DNA of 54,951 nt from JANWXR01 sp964608265. Its GTDB lineage: Bacteria; Chloroflexota; Anaerolineae; Anaerolineales; UBA6663. Where the stretch lies: NCBI GenBank assembly GCA_964608265.1, contig CAZSNP010000027.1, forward strand, positions 1 through 54,951. The letters run 5' to 3'. Positions within the stretch are counted from its first letter, which is position 1. Each line of letters opens with the position of its first letter. Both the position numbers and the translations under genes were made by a program. Shown one piece after another: positions 7,572-17,600 of the stretch. A model generated the notes under the pieces. It searched no databases. It was not told the origin of the DNA and saw nothing but the letters and a program-made list of their open reading frames with translations.

Positions 7572-7937
7572 ATGGTCAAATACACCGCCCGTATCACCGG
7601 CATCGGGCCACTGCTGTCGGAGTTCACCGAGGCCGGGGTGCTGGTGTTTTTCGGACCGAACGCCCCGGAGGAGTTGACGGAGTTCGCCGTCATCCACGAC
7701 GGGCAGTTTTTGGCCGAGCCGGTGGTCGCCGGCGACGTGTTCAGCATCGGTGGAGAGCGCTATCGGGTGCTCGCCGTCGGGGCGGTCGCCAATCAAAACC
7801 TGGCCGCGCTCGGGCACTTCATCATCAAATTCAACGGCGCGACCGAGCCGGAGATGCCGGGCGACATCTGCGCCGAGGCGCGGTCTTTGCCCGTGCTGGC
7901 CGTGGGGATGCGGTTTCAATTCAGCGCACACGGGTAG
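7572..7937 (+). CDS. srlB: PTS glucitol EIIA
   Basis: This 121-residue cytoplasmic protein belongs to the PTSIIA_gutA family. The active His42 lies in FAVIHDG, aligning with His43 of E. coli SrlB; VGAVANQNLAALGHFIIKFNG is the other family block. It passes phosphate from HPr to the EIIB encoded immediately upstream. With EI and HPr at the end of the cluster, the operon encodes an entire PTS chain. Confidence 0.9.
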   Translation: MVKYTARITGIGPLLSEFTEAGVLVFFGPNAPEELTEFAVIHDGQFLAEPVVAGDVFSIGGERYRVLAVGAVANQNLAALGHFIIKFNGATEPEMPGDICAEARSLPVLAVGMRFQFSAHG

Positions 7938-7982
7938 CGACGGGCCGCTCGACGGCCCGGGCCATCCGCGTCAGCACAACTC

Positions 7983-9287
7983 ATGTCACTCAAAGAACGA
8001 TTGCACGCGCGCGCCGCGCAGCACGGCCCCATCCGCGTCGGCCTGGTCGGCGCGGGACAGATGGGCACCGGCCTCATCAGCCAAATGGAGCGCATGGTCG
8101 GTATGCGGGTGGTCGCCTGCGCCGATGTGCTGCCGGGCCGCGCCGCTAACGCGTATGCTGAGGCCAGCGTGCCCGCCGCGCAGGTAGAGGTGCTGGACGC
8201 GGACGCCGACCCGCAGCGCGCGGGTGAGGCCATCGCCGCCGGACGCCGCCTTGCCACGACGAGCGCCGACTGGTTGGTGAAGGTCCCAGCGCTCGACATC
8301 ATCGTGGAGTGCACCGGCGTGCCCGAGGTCGGCGCGCGGGTGTGCCTGGCGGCGATTGAGGCCGGCAGGCACATCGTCAACATGAATGTGGAGACCGATG
8401 CGACGGTGGGCTACGTGCTGGCGTGCAAGGCCCGCGCGCGCAACGTCATCTACACGCTGGCCACCGGCGACGAGCCGGGCACGATCAAAGAGATATTCGA
8501 TTTCGCCGACGCGCTGGGGTTCGAGATCGTGGCCATCGGCAAGGGCAAGAACAATCCCCTCAACCGCGCCGCCAATCCCGACAGCGCCGCCGCCAAAGCC
8601 AAGACGCAGCGTATGAGTCCCAAGATGCTGGCGTCGTTCGAGGATGGCACGAAAACGATGGTCGAGATGACGTCCATCGCCAATGGCACCGGCTACGCGC
8701 CCGAGGTCACCGGGGCATACGGCCCGACGGTGACGGTGAAGGATCTGGCCAATGTCTTCATCCCTAAAAGCGATGGCGGCATCTTCAACGGCCCGCACGC
8801 GGTGGATTATGCGGTGGGCGATGTGGCGCCGGGCGTCTTCGTCATCATCACCACCGACCAACCCAAGATCATCACCGACCTCAACTATCTGCGGTTGAAC
8901 GGCAACGGCAAGTATTGGGCACTCTATCGGCCGTATCACCTCGCCAACCTCGAAACACCGATCTCGGTGGCGCGGGCGGTGGTGTACGGCGATGTGACGC
9001 TGTCAACGACGCAGGCGCCGGTGGCGGATACGGTGGCGACAGCGAAGCGCGATCTGCAACCGGGCGAGACGTTGGATGGATTGGGCGGCTATTCGATGTA
9101 CGGCCTGATCGCCCGGGCCGAGGTGGTTGCCGCCGAGGGCATGGTACCGCTCGGGGTGGCTGTCGGCGCAACGGTGCGGCAACCGGTGAAGGCCGGCGTC
9201 GTGCTGCGCTACGACGACCTCGCGCTCGACGAAGGCCAGACCATTCTGAAACTCCGCCGCGAACAGGAGAATCTGCTGAAACGTTGA
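7983..9287 (+). CDS. NAD(P)-dependent oxidoreductase with C-terminal SAF domain
   Basis: This 434-residue protein has an N-terminal Rossmann fold (GAGQMG at 23-28) of the homoserine dehydrogenase/DapB-like type, a central catalytic part (VECTGVPEVGA, GDEPGTIKE, GKGKNNPLNRAANP), and a C-terminal SAF (antifreeze-like) domain from about residue 345. Nothing here marks a homoserine dehydrogenase proper. Its position directly after the glucitol EIIA suggests that it oxidises the phosphorylated polyol or a derivative, providing the keto substrate for E1/E2. SAF domains in other enzymes bind sugar-acid-like ligands, which would fit. The exact reaction is unknown to me, and this is the key uncharacterised enzyme of the cluster. 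Confidence 0.8.
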   Translation: MSLKERLHARAAQHGPIRVGLVGAGQMGTGLISQMERMVGMRVVACADVLPGRAANAYAEASVPAAQVEVLDADADPQRAGEAIAAGRRLATTSADWLVKVPALDIIVECTGVPEVGARVCLAAIEAGRHIVNMNVETDATVGYVLACKARARNVIYTLATGDEPGTIKEIFDFADALGFEIVAIGKGKNNPLNRAANPDSAAAKAKTQRMSPKMLASFEDGTKTMVEMTSIANGTGYAPEVTGAYGPTVTVKDLANVFIPKSDGGIFNGPHAVDYAVGDVAPGVFVIITTDQPKIITDLNYLRLNGNGKYWALYRPYHLANLETPISVARAVVYGDVTLSTTQAPVADTVATAKRDLQPGETLDGLGGYSMYGLIARAEVVAAEGMVPLGVAVGATVRQPVKAGVVLRYDDLALDEGQTILKLRREQENLLKR

Positions 9288-9297
9288 GAGGATTTTC

Positions 9298-9374
9298 AAC
9301 GCAAAGCCGCCAGGGTGCCAAGATGCAAAGGAGAGTATTCCCCTTGCGTCTCTGCTTCTTTGCGCCTTTGCGTT
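9298..9374. repeat. CGCAAAG-word palindrome upstream of HPr
   Basis: AACGCAAAG (9298-9306) faces CTTTGCGTT (9366-9374). Between them the words GATGCAAAGG and TTGCGTCTCTGC recur imperfectly. It occupies the spacer between the SAF oxidoreductase and HPr, and belongs to the same family as 49124-49203. Confidence 0.65.
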
Positions 9375-9387
9375 AAGTGTTGCCCAA

Positions 9388-9663
9388 ATGCCTTCCCTCA
9401 CCCTCACCATTCACCACGCCTCCGGGTTGCATGCCCGGCCTGCCGCGCAGTTTGTGAAGATGGCGGCCTCGTTCCCGTGTACCCTCACCGTGCGCAACCT
9501 CACGAGCCACAAGCCCGCCGCCAACGCCAAGAGCGTGCTCAGCGTGCTGACGCAGGGCGTGAACACCGGTCACGAGATCGAACTGACCGCCGAGGGCGAC
9601 CGGGCCGAAGAAGCGCTGGCTGCGCTCAAGGAACTGATCGAAAGCAATTTCGGCGAGGCGTAA
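9388..9663 (+). CDS. ptsH: Phosphocarrier protein HPr
   Basis: This 91-residue HPr has the EI-phosphorylated His15 in GLHARPA and a Ser46-equivalent Ser49 in NAKSVLSVL. It carries phosphate from Enzyme I (next gene) to the EIIA domains. It resembles the HPr domain of the 39-815 fusion closely, including the C-terminal ESNFGE/EGNFGE ending, so the two are likely a local duplication. No Shine-Dalgarno sequence is visible. Confidence 0.93.
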   Translation: MPSLTLTIHHASGLHARPAAQFVKMAASFPCTLTVRNLTSHKPAANAKSVLSVLTQGVNTGHEIELTAEGDRAEEALAALKELIESNFGEA

Positions 9664-9667
9664 TGCG

Positions 9668-9719
9668 CTCTCGCAAAGCACGCCAAGTTCGCCAAGAGTC
9701 TTTGCGTGCTTCGCGAGAG
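9668..9719. repeat. Palindrome between HPr and Enzyme I
   Basis: CTCTCGCAAAGCACGCCAAG (9668-9687) faces CTTTGCGTGCTTCGCGAGAG (9700-9719) with two mismatches in 20. It fills the whole spacer between the two genes. An in-frame ATG at 9663 would read it as 21 extra residues on Enzyme I, which is unlikely to be the true start. Confidence 0.7.
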
Positions 9720-9725
9720 ATCAAA

Positions 9726-11441
9726 ATGCAAAAATTCATCGGCCTCCCCGCCTCGAACGGCATCGCCATCGGCCCGGCGTTTGTCTACCGGCCCGCCGCC
9801 CCCACGGTCGAACGCCGCACTGCCGCCGACCCCGCCGCCGAATGGGCGCGCCTGCAGACCGCGCTCTCGATGGCGCGCACGCAATTGCAGGCCCTCGAGG
9901 CCCGCGCGCGCGAGAACATCGGCGCGAGCGAGGGCGATATCTTCGCCGCCCATCAACTTTTCCTCGACGATGAGGAGTTGCTCAACTCGCTACAGGCCGC
10001 CGTCGCCGAGCAGCGCCTCAACGCCGAGGCCGCCGCGCACGACGGCTTCGAGCATTACGCGCTGGCGCTCGAATCACTTGAAGAAGCCTACTTCAAAGCC
10101 CGCGCCGCCGATGTGCGCGATGTGGCCCGGCGCGTGGTGCGCTGCCTCACGGGCAACGCGGGCGAGGAGGCCGCGCTCACGCAGCCGTCCGTCATAGTCG
10201 CCGACGACCTCACCCCCTCCGACACGGTGACATTCGAGAAGGCGAACATCCTGGGATTGATGACGGTGCGTGGCGGGCCGACCTCACACACGGCGATACT
10301 GGCGCGCGGCCTCGGCGTGCCGGCGGTGGTGAGCGCGCCGCTGCAACTGAGCGAGATGCTGCCGGGAACCCTGGTCGTGCTGGATGGCGGCACCGGCGAG
10401 ATCGCGCTCGGCCCGACGCTGGCCGAACTCAACCGCGCCCGCGCGCGCAGGGCCGAGTGGGAGACGACGCGCGCCGCGCAGCTCTCCGCCGCGCATCAGC
10501 CCGCCACCACCCGCGACGGGCATACGGTCGAGATCGTCGCCAACATCGGCAACGCGGAGGAGGCGCGTACCGCAGTGGAGAACGGCGCCGAGGGCGTGGG
10601 CCTCCTCCGCACCGAGTTCCTCTACCTCGACCGCGAGACGATGCCGAGCGAGGCCGAGCAGGCCGCCATCTATCGTGAAGTGTTCAGCGTGATGGGCGAG
10701 CGGATCATGGTCGTGCGCACGCTCGACATCGGCGGCGACAAGGCCGTGCCGTACCTCGGCTTGCAACAGGAGCCGAACCCATTCCTCGGCTGGCGCGCCA
10801 TCCGCATGATTCGCGAGCGGCCCGACGTGCTGGAGAGCCAACTGCGCGCGCTGCTGCTGGCGGGCGGCGCGACCGGGGCGAACCTGCACGTCATGCTGCC
10901 GATGGTGTCGTCGCTGGCCGAGGTGAGGCGGGCGCGCGAGTTGTTTGACGCGGCGGTTGAGTGGTTGAGGGCCGCAGACAAGCCGCTGCCCGCGCGTCTG
11001 CGCTTCGGCATCATGGTCGAGGTGCCATCCGCCGCCCTCATGGCCGACGCGCTCGCGCCGCACGTAGACTTCTTCAGCATCGGCACCAATGACCTCACGC
11101 AGTACACGCTGGCCGTCGATCGCACCAACGAGCGCGTGGCCGCGCTGGCCAGCCCCTATCACCCGGCGGTGCTGCGGCTGATCAAGATGACGATTGACGC
11201 CGGCCACGCGCACGGCAGGTGGACGGGGATGTGCGGTGAGCTGGCCGGTGAGGTGATGGCCGTGCCGCTGCTGCTCGGCCTCGGGCTGGATGAGTTCAGC
11301 ATGGCTCCGTCGTCGGTGCCGGCGGTGAAAGATGCGGTGCGCCGCTGGTCGCTCCCCGCCGCGCGCGAGGTCGCCGCGCACGCTCTCGGGCTGGCGAATG
11401 CCAGCGAGGTGATCGAGTATTTGAAAGGACTCACGCCGTAA
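9726..11441 (+). CDS. ptsI: PTS Enzyme I (phosphoenolpyruvate-protein phosphotransferase)
   Basis: Enzyme I autophosphorylates from PEP and charges HPr. The 571-residue length is normal. The phosphohistidine is His188 in GGPTSHTAILARG. The PEP-binding region is intact, with GVGLLRTEFL, SIGTNDLTQYTLAVDR and Cys503 in GMCGELAG. The start at ATG 9726 gives the usual MQKFIGLPASNGIAIGPA. The frame is open further upstream, but that part reads through HPr and the palindrome at 9668-9719. Having EI, two HPr domains, two EIIAs and a permease in one cluster makes the system self-contained. Confidence 0.95.
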   Translation: MQKFIGLPASNGIAIGPAFVYRPAAPTVERRTAADPAAEWARLQTALSMARTQLQALEARARENIGASEGDIFAAHQLFLDDEELLNSLQAAVAEQRLNAEAAAHDGFEHYALALESLEEAYFKARAADVRDVARRVVRCLTGNAGEEAALTQPSVIVADDLTPSDTVTFEKANILGLMTVRGGPTSHTAILARGLGVPAVVSAPLQLSEMLPGTLVVLDGGTGEIALGPTLAELNRARARRAEWETTRAAQLSAAHQPATTRDGHTVEIVANIGNAEEARTAVENGAEGVGLLRTEFLYLDRETMPSEAEQAAIYREVFSVMGERIMVVRTLDIGGDKAVPYLGLQQEPNPFLGWRAIRMIRERPDVLESQLRALLLAGGATGANLHVMLPMVSSLAEVRRARELFDAAVEWLRAADKPLPARLRFGIMVEVPSAALMADALAPHVDFFSIGTNDLTQYTLAVDRTNERVAALASPYHPAVLRLIKMTIDAGHAHGRWTGMCGELAGEVMAVPLLLGLGLDEFSMAPSSVPAVKDAVRRWSLPAAREVAAHALGLANASEVIEYLKGLTP

Positions 11442-11450
11442 CCCCCAGCC

Positions 11451-11484
11451 CCTCCCCATCACCAACAACGAGCGATAGGGGAGG
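11451..11484 (+). terminator. Possible terminator of the PTS operon
   Basis: CCTCCCCATC pairs with GATAGGGGAGG (one bulged A) just after the ptsI stop. There is no clear T run, so it may instead be a degraded GC-rich repeat. Confidence 0.3.
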
Positions 11485-11530
11485 CGAGCGCCTCCGTATT
11501 ATTGCTGTGCCGCCGCGGGTCAATCCGCTG

Positions 11531-11536
11531 TAGAAT
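11531..11536 (+). promoter_or_regulatory. Possible -10 box for the S8 peptidase gene
   Basis: TGTAGAATGG about 70 nt upstream of the ATG resembles an extended -10. I find no convincing -35 at 17 nt, so this is weak. It lies in the only spacer (11442-11602) between the PTS operon and the peptidase. Confidence 0.3.
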
Positions 11537-11602
11537 GGCGACACACCGCGTCACCTTTAGTGAACCAGCCGCATACATCGTTGTGTTCGAGAGGACTGGC
11601 CT

Positions 11603-14600
11603 ATGTGGCACAAACTCCGCGCCGTCGCGTCCGCCCTCAGCCTCGCTGGCCTGCTGCTGAGTGGCCTCACTCCCGCCGCCGCCCAACCCCCTGCGCAGAC
11701 AGACAGTCCGCAGGGGGTTTTTCTTTCAAACGGAGTGAAGGCTTTGGTTGATACGGGCGACGCGGAGGCTGTCGCGCGCCTCGCGGCGCTGGGCGCGGAA
11801 CGGCTGGTGGATTACGGCGCGTTTGCGCTCTACCTCGTGCCGGAGGCCGCCGTTGAGTCGTTGAGCGGCCTGCCGGCGGTGAGCGTCGCCCGCGAGTTGG
11901 ATGAGATCGCCCTGCGCGGCGGCGCGCTCGACACGCGCACTGGCCTCGGGCCGCAGGTGGCCGGCGAGTGGCGGCAAACGCGCGGCGAGGCGGCGCAGAT
12001 GTGGATGGTGCAGTTCGTTGGGCCGGTGAAGGATGAGTGGGCCGCGGGCCTCGCCGAACGCGGGCTGCAAATCGTCGCCTACATGCCGAACAACGCCTAC
12101 GTGGTGTGGGGTGACGGCGCAGCGCTGGCCAAACTCGAGGCGTGGGCGCAGCAGCGACTGCCCGTGCAGTGGACGGGGCCGTACCATCCGGCCTACCGCG
12201 TCGCGCCCTCGGTCGTGCAGCGCGTCGAAGCGGCTGAGGTCGAAGAGATACTCGAACTCTCGGTGCAATTCTTCAACACCGAAGCTGTGGAGGAGTCGGT
12301 GGCGAAGCTGCTGGCCCTCGGCGGCGTGGTGTTCAAGAGCCCGGGCCGCGTGCTGGGCTACACCAACATCAGCCTGCGCGTGCCGGCGAGCCGCGTGGCC
12401 GACATCGCGCAGTGGCCGGACGTGTTCAACATCGGCGCGTACCTCGCGCCCGAGAAACTCGACGAGGCGCAAAACCAAATCATTGCCGGCAACCTGACGA
12501 CCGCCGGCAGCAACGTCGTCCCGGCGGGGCCGGGTTACCTCGCCTGGCTGGCCTCCAAAGGCTTCCCGACCAATCCCGCGAATTATCCCCTCGTCGATAT
12601 CGTCGATGATGGCCTCGATCAGGGCGATGGGGCGAATGTGCTGCACCCCGACTTTCACGAGTTGGGGGTGTTCGCCAACCCCGACCGCTTCACATACATC
12701 GGCAACTGCACGCCGGATGCGACGGGCAACGGCGTCGGCGGGCACGGCAACCTCAACGCCGGCATCGTCGGCGCGTACAACGACCTGAGCGGCGCGCCGC
12801 ATGTGGATGCCAACGGTTTTCGGCGCGGCCTCGGCGTCTCGCCGTACAACCGGCTGGCCGGCACCAAGATTTTCCGCAACGCCGGCAATTACGATGTCTC
12901 GGCCTGCGGCGGCAACGATGCGGGCGTGGTGCTCGCGAGCTACACCGGCGGCGCGGCCATCACCTCGAACAGTTGGGGCGCGCCCGTCAACGGCCTGTAC
13001 GATGATTCGTCGCAGGCCTACGATGCGCTGACGCGCGACGCCGCGCCGGCTGAGCCCGGCAATCAACAGATGCTGCACGTCTTCGCCGCCGGCAACAGCG
13101 GCCGCAACGGCGTCAACACCATCGGCTCGCCGGGCACGGCCAAGAATGTGCTCACCGTCGGCGCGACCGAGAATGTGCGCGACGAGGGCACACCCGATGG
13201 CTGCGCCATCGGGAGTGCGAACAACGCCGATGACATGGCCGACTTCTCCTCGCGCGGCCCCACCGACGATAGCCGCCTCAAGCCCGACCTCGTCGCGCCG
13301 GGCACGCACGTGCAGGGCCAGGCCTCGCAGGATCCCGGCTACAACGGCACCGGTGTGTGCGGGGCGGCTGGCAACGGCAACGCGCAAGAGCCGGCGGATT
13401 TCTATCCCGCCGGGCAAACGCTGTACACGTGGTCGTCGGGCACCAGCCACTCGACCCCGGCGGCGGCGGGCGCAGCGGCCCTCACCTGGGAATACTACGG
13501 GCGGGTGCTGGCCCCCGGCCTCACCCCCAGCCCGGCGATGCTTAAAGCATTGCTCCTCAACAGCACGCGGCCCATCAACGGGGCCGGCTCGGGCAACACC
13601 CTGCCGAACAACGATGAAGGCTGGGGCGAGGTCAACCTCGGCACACTGACCGACGGCACGCCGCGCCGGCTGATCGATCAGGCGCAACTCCTCGGCACGA
13701 CCGGGCAGGTCATCACCCTCACCGGCTCGATCGCGAATCCGGCCCGCCCGGTGCGCTTCACGCTGGCGTGGACCGATGCGCCCGGCGCGCTGAGCGGCAA
13801 TGCCTTCGTCAACAATCTCAACCTCGAAGTGACGCTCAACGGCGTGGTGTACAAGGGCAACGTCTTCACCGGCACCACCTCGGTTGCCGGCGGCGCGTTC
13901 GATGCGCGCAACAACGTCGAAAACGTCTTTCTGCCCGCCGGGGTGAGCGGTGAGTACACCGTCCGCATCATCGCCGCCAACCTCCCCGGCGATGGCGTGC
14001 CCGGCAACGGCGATGCGACCGATCAGGATTTCGCCCTCGTGATCTACAACAGCACCTTTGGCAACTCTCAACTGGCCGGCACGGTGTCGGCGGCGGGCGC
14101 GCCCATCACCGGTGCGACGGTGCAGGTGGTGACGGGCACGACGACGTTCGCGGCCAACACCCTCGCCACCGGCGCGTATTCGATCACGCTGCCGGCGGAT
14201 ACGTACGCGGCCTCGGCGTGGAAGTATGGCTATTCGCTGCAATCGGCCTCGGTGACGACGATCAGCGGCACGACGACGACGCGCGACTTCGCGCTGACGG
14301 CCCAGCCGTTCTTCACCCTCTCCGGCGTCATCAGCGACGCGGTGACGGGCCTGCCGCTCACGGCCACGGTGAAAGTCAAAGACCCGTTCGGCACGGTGCG
14401 GGCGCAGCGCACCGGCCCCAGTTACCGTTTCAACCTGCCCGGCAGCGGCGGCACGTTCAGCTACACCGTCTCCGCCGAAGCGCCGCTGTACTCGACGGTG
14501 AGCGCGGCGGTCAACCTCACCGCCAGCGCCACGCGCGACTTCGCGCTGACCGCTGCCACCACCGGGCTGGCCGGCTTCGTCCGCAGCTTGAGCACAACCA

Positions 14601-17600
14601 CGCCCCTCACCGGCGCCGTCGTCGCGCTCAGCGGGCCGGTGACGGCGACGGCCTCGACCGACGGGGCCGGATATTTCCAGATCACCGGTGCGCTCTCGGG
14701 CACGTACACAGCCACGGTGGGCGCGCCGCTGTACGCGACGCAGGTCTTCACCGGCGTGACTTTGATCTCGAACACCATCACCGCCCGCACCTTCAATCTG
14801 GCGAGCGCGACGCTCGGGGTGACGCCGCCGGCGCTGGGACGCACGCTCACCCTCGGCGAGACGGTGACCGAGACCGCCGGGCTGACGGTGGCCAACACCG
14901 GCGCGGCCGCGCTGGTGTACACCGTCACCGAGGCGGCGGGGACCGTCCCGCCGCCGCCGCTGGTGTTGCCGCAACCGTTGCTGGTGGTGCAACGCGGCGC
15001 GCCGACGGCGGCCAGCGCGGTGACGCAAGCCCTGACCGCCCTCGGCCATTCGTATGTCCTCACCGACAACTTCGGCTTCGAGGGCACCGCCCCGATCTCG
15101 CTCACGAACGCCTATGCCGGCGTGATCTACCTCGGCAACACCGGCACGGCCGCGAACAGCCCGAGCAACACGACGTTGATGAACTACCTCGACGCGGGCG
15201 GGCGGCTGCTCATCGCCGATAACGACCTCGGCTTCTTCAACCGCAGCTTCGCGTTTTATACGACCTACCTCGATGCGGCCTATGTGAGCGATGATCCCGG
15301 CGTGGGCAATCGCAGCCTGGTCGGCGAGGATATCTTCGGCGGGCTGAGCGCCGCCAGCGCCGATCCGTTCCCGGATGTCTTCACCGGCGGCGCGAACAGC
15401 ACGCGGATCTTCCGCTACCTCAGCGGGGGGGCCGGCGCGACGCGCATCCTCCGCAACGGCTACCGCGCCCTCTACCTCGCCACCGATTACGACAACCTGG
15501 GCACGTCGGCGACCAACGAGGCCATCGAGCGCGAGGTGCTGCGGGCGAGTCTGTACTGGCTGATCGGGGGCGAGGCCGCTGACAACGTGCCGTGGCTCAC
15601 GGCGATCCCGCTCAGCGGCGCGCTGCCCATCAGCGCCACCCAAACCGTCACCGTCACCTGGGCGGCGACTTCGGCGGGCGGCATCACCCAGCCGGGCACC
15701 TACACCGGCACGCTGCAGGTGTTGAGCAACGACCCGCTCGCGCAGCCGCATCGCGCGCTGCCGGTGACGATGACGGTGCAACCCACCGCCGACCTCGGCC
15801 AGCTCACCGGCGTCGTCAACTCGGGCGGCGTGTGCGACGCGCAGCCCGCGCCGCTCGCCGGCGCGAACGTCCTCATCACCGGCACGCGCGGCCTGACGAC
15901 GACGCTCACCACCGACCTCAGCGGCGCATACAGTTACTGGCTGAGCGCGACCGACAACCCGTACACGGTGACGGTGAGCGCGACCGGGCACGTGGCCGCG
16001 ACGCAGGCCGCTGTCACCATCCCGGCCGGCGGGGCGGAGAAAACAGATTTCACCCTGCGGCTGGCGCAACCGTGCGTGAGCGTCCATCCCGCTGCGCTGG
16101 CGGCCTCGGTGCCGTTCGGCGCGCAAGTGAGCGAGACGCTGACGGTGACGAACAGCGGCGCGGCCCCGCTCAGCTTTGCCCTGTTCGAGAGCGACGGCAC
16201 CGGCACGGGCGGGCCGGGCGCGCCCATCTCGACGACGACCACGACGACCGACACCTTTGGCCACACGTTGCTCAGCGTGCCGTACTCGTTTGTCGATATC
16301 AGCCCGACGGGCACCGCCATCACCCTCACCGACGACGGCGAGGTGAACCTCGCGCTCCCGTTCGCCTTTCCGTTTTACGGCGGCAGCTCGGCCAACCTGC
16401 GCGTGGGTAACAACGGCGGTCTCCTCTTCAACGCCACCAGCGGCGACGTGCCCATCACCAACGCGGCGATGAGCGGCGCGCCCGACAACTTCATCGCCCC
16501 GCTGTGGGATGACCTCGACGACGAGACCGGCGCGGTGTACTGGCGCGTGCTCGGCGTTGCCCCGAACCGCATCGCCGTGTTGCAGTGGCACAACCGCTCG
16601 CACTTCCCCGGCCCCGGCGACGGCGCGACGTTGCAGGCCGTGCTGTACGAAAACGGCAACCTGCTCTTCCAGTATCAAGATGTGAACTTTGGCAACCCGG
16701 CCACCAACAACGGCGCCAGCGCGACCGTCGGTATTCGCGGCGTGGGGGCGCCGAACGCGCTGCAATACTCGTTCAACACGCCGAGCGTGAGCGATGGGCT
16801 GGCGCTGTGCTTCGTGCGGCCCGGCAATCAGCCGTGCGGCGTGCGCGCTGTGCCGTGGCTGAGTCAATCTATCACCACCACCGTCGGCCTCACCGGCTCG
16901 CTGCCCATCGCCATCGGTTTCGATGCGGCGGCGGTGGCGACGCCCGGCACATACACGGCCACGCTCGCGTTGCTGCACAACGCGCCACAACCACCCATCA
17001 GTGTTCCGGTGACGATGACGGTGAGCGCGCCCGGTGATTTTGGGACGCTGACGGGCACGGTGCTCGGCCAGCCGATCTGCGGGGGGACGGTCGCCCCGCT
17101 GGCGGGCGCTTCGGTGAACGTGGCCGGAGGTGCACCGATCACGCTGACGACGAGTGCCAGCGGTCTGTATTCGGCGCAGGTCCTTGGCGGGACGGGCACA
17201 CCCTACACGCTCACGGTGAGTGCGCCGGGCTACCTCAGCAGCGCGCCGGCCGTGGTCACCGTGACGCAGCAACTCACCACGACGACGAACTTCACCCTCA
17301 CGCAGAGCGCGCCGTGTATCGAGATCGTGCCGCTGGCGTTGAGCAGCGCGCAGATTGCGAACACCCTCATCACTACCGCGCTGACGATCAGCAACACCGG
17401 CAACGCGCCACTCACGGCCACCGTGAGCAACCTGCCAACGTGGTTGACCGTTGCGCCCATCAGCGCCGCCGTAGCGCCGGCGGGCAGCGCCGTGCTCTCG
17501 GCCACGTTCAACAGCGCAGGCCGCCTGCCCGGCGTGTACACCGCCACCGCAACGATCACGAGCAACGACGCCATTAGCCCCACCCGATCCCTCCCGCTCT

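Noticed and set aside
7983..9287. Annotation as homoserine dehydrogenase
   Set aside because: Only the Rossmann part is similar. The C-terminal SAF domain and the PTS context point to another substrate.
9315..9725. N-terminal extension of Enzyme I
   Set aside because: The frame is open upstream, but it reads through HPr in another frame and through the palindrome. The family start MQKFIGLPAS is at 9726.
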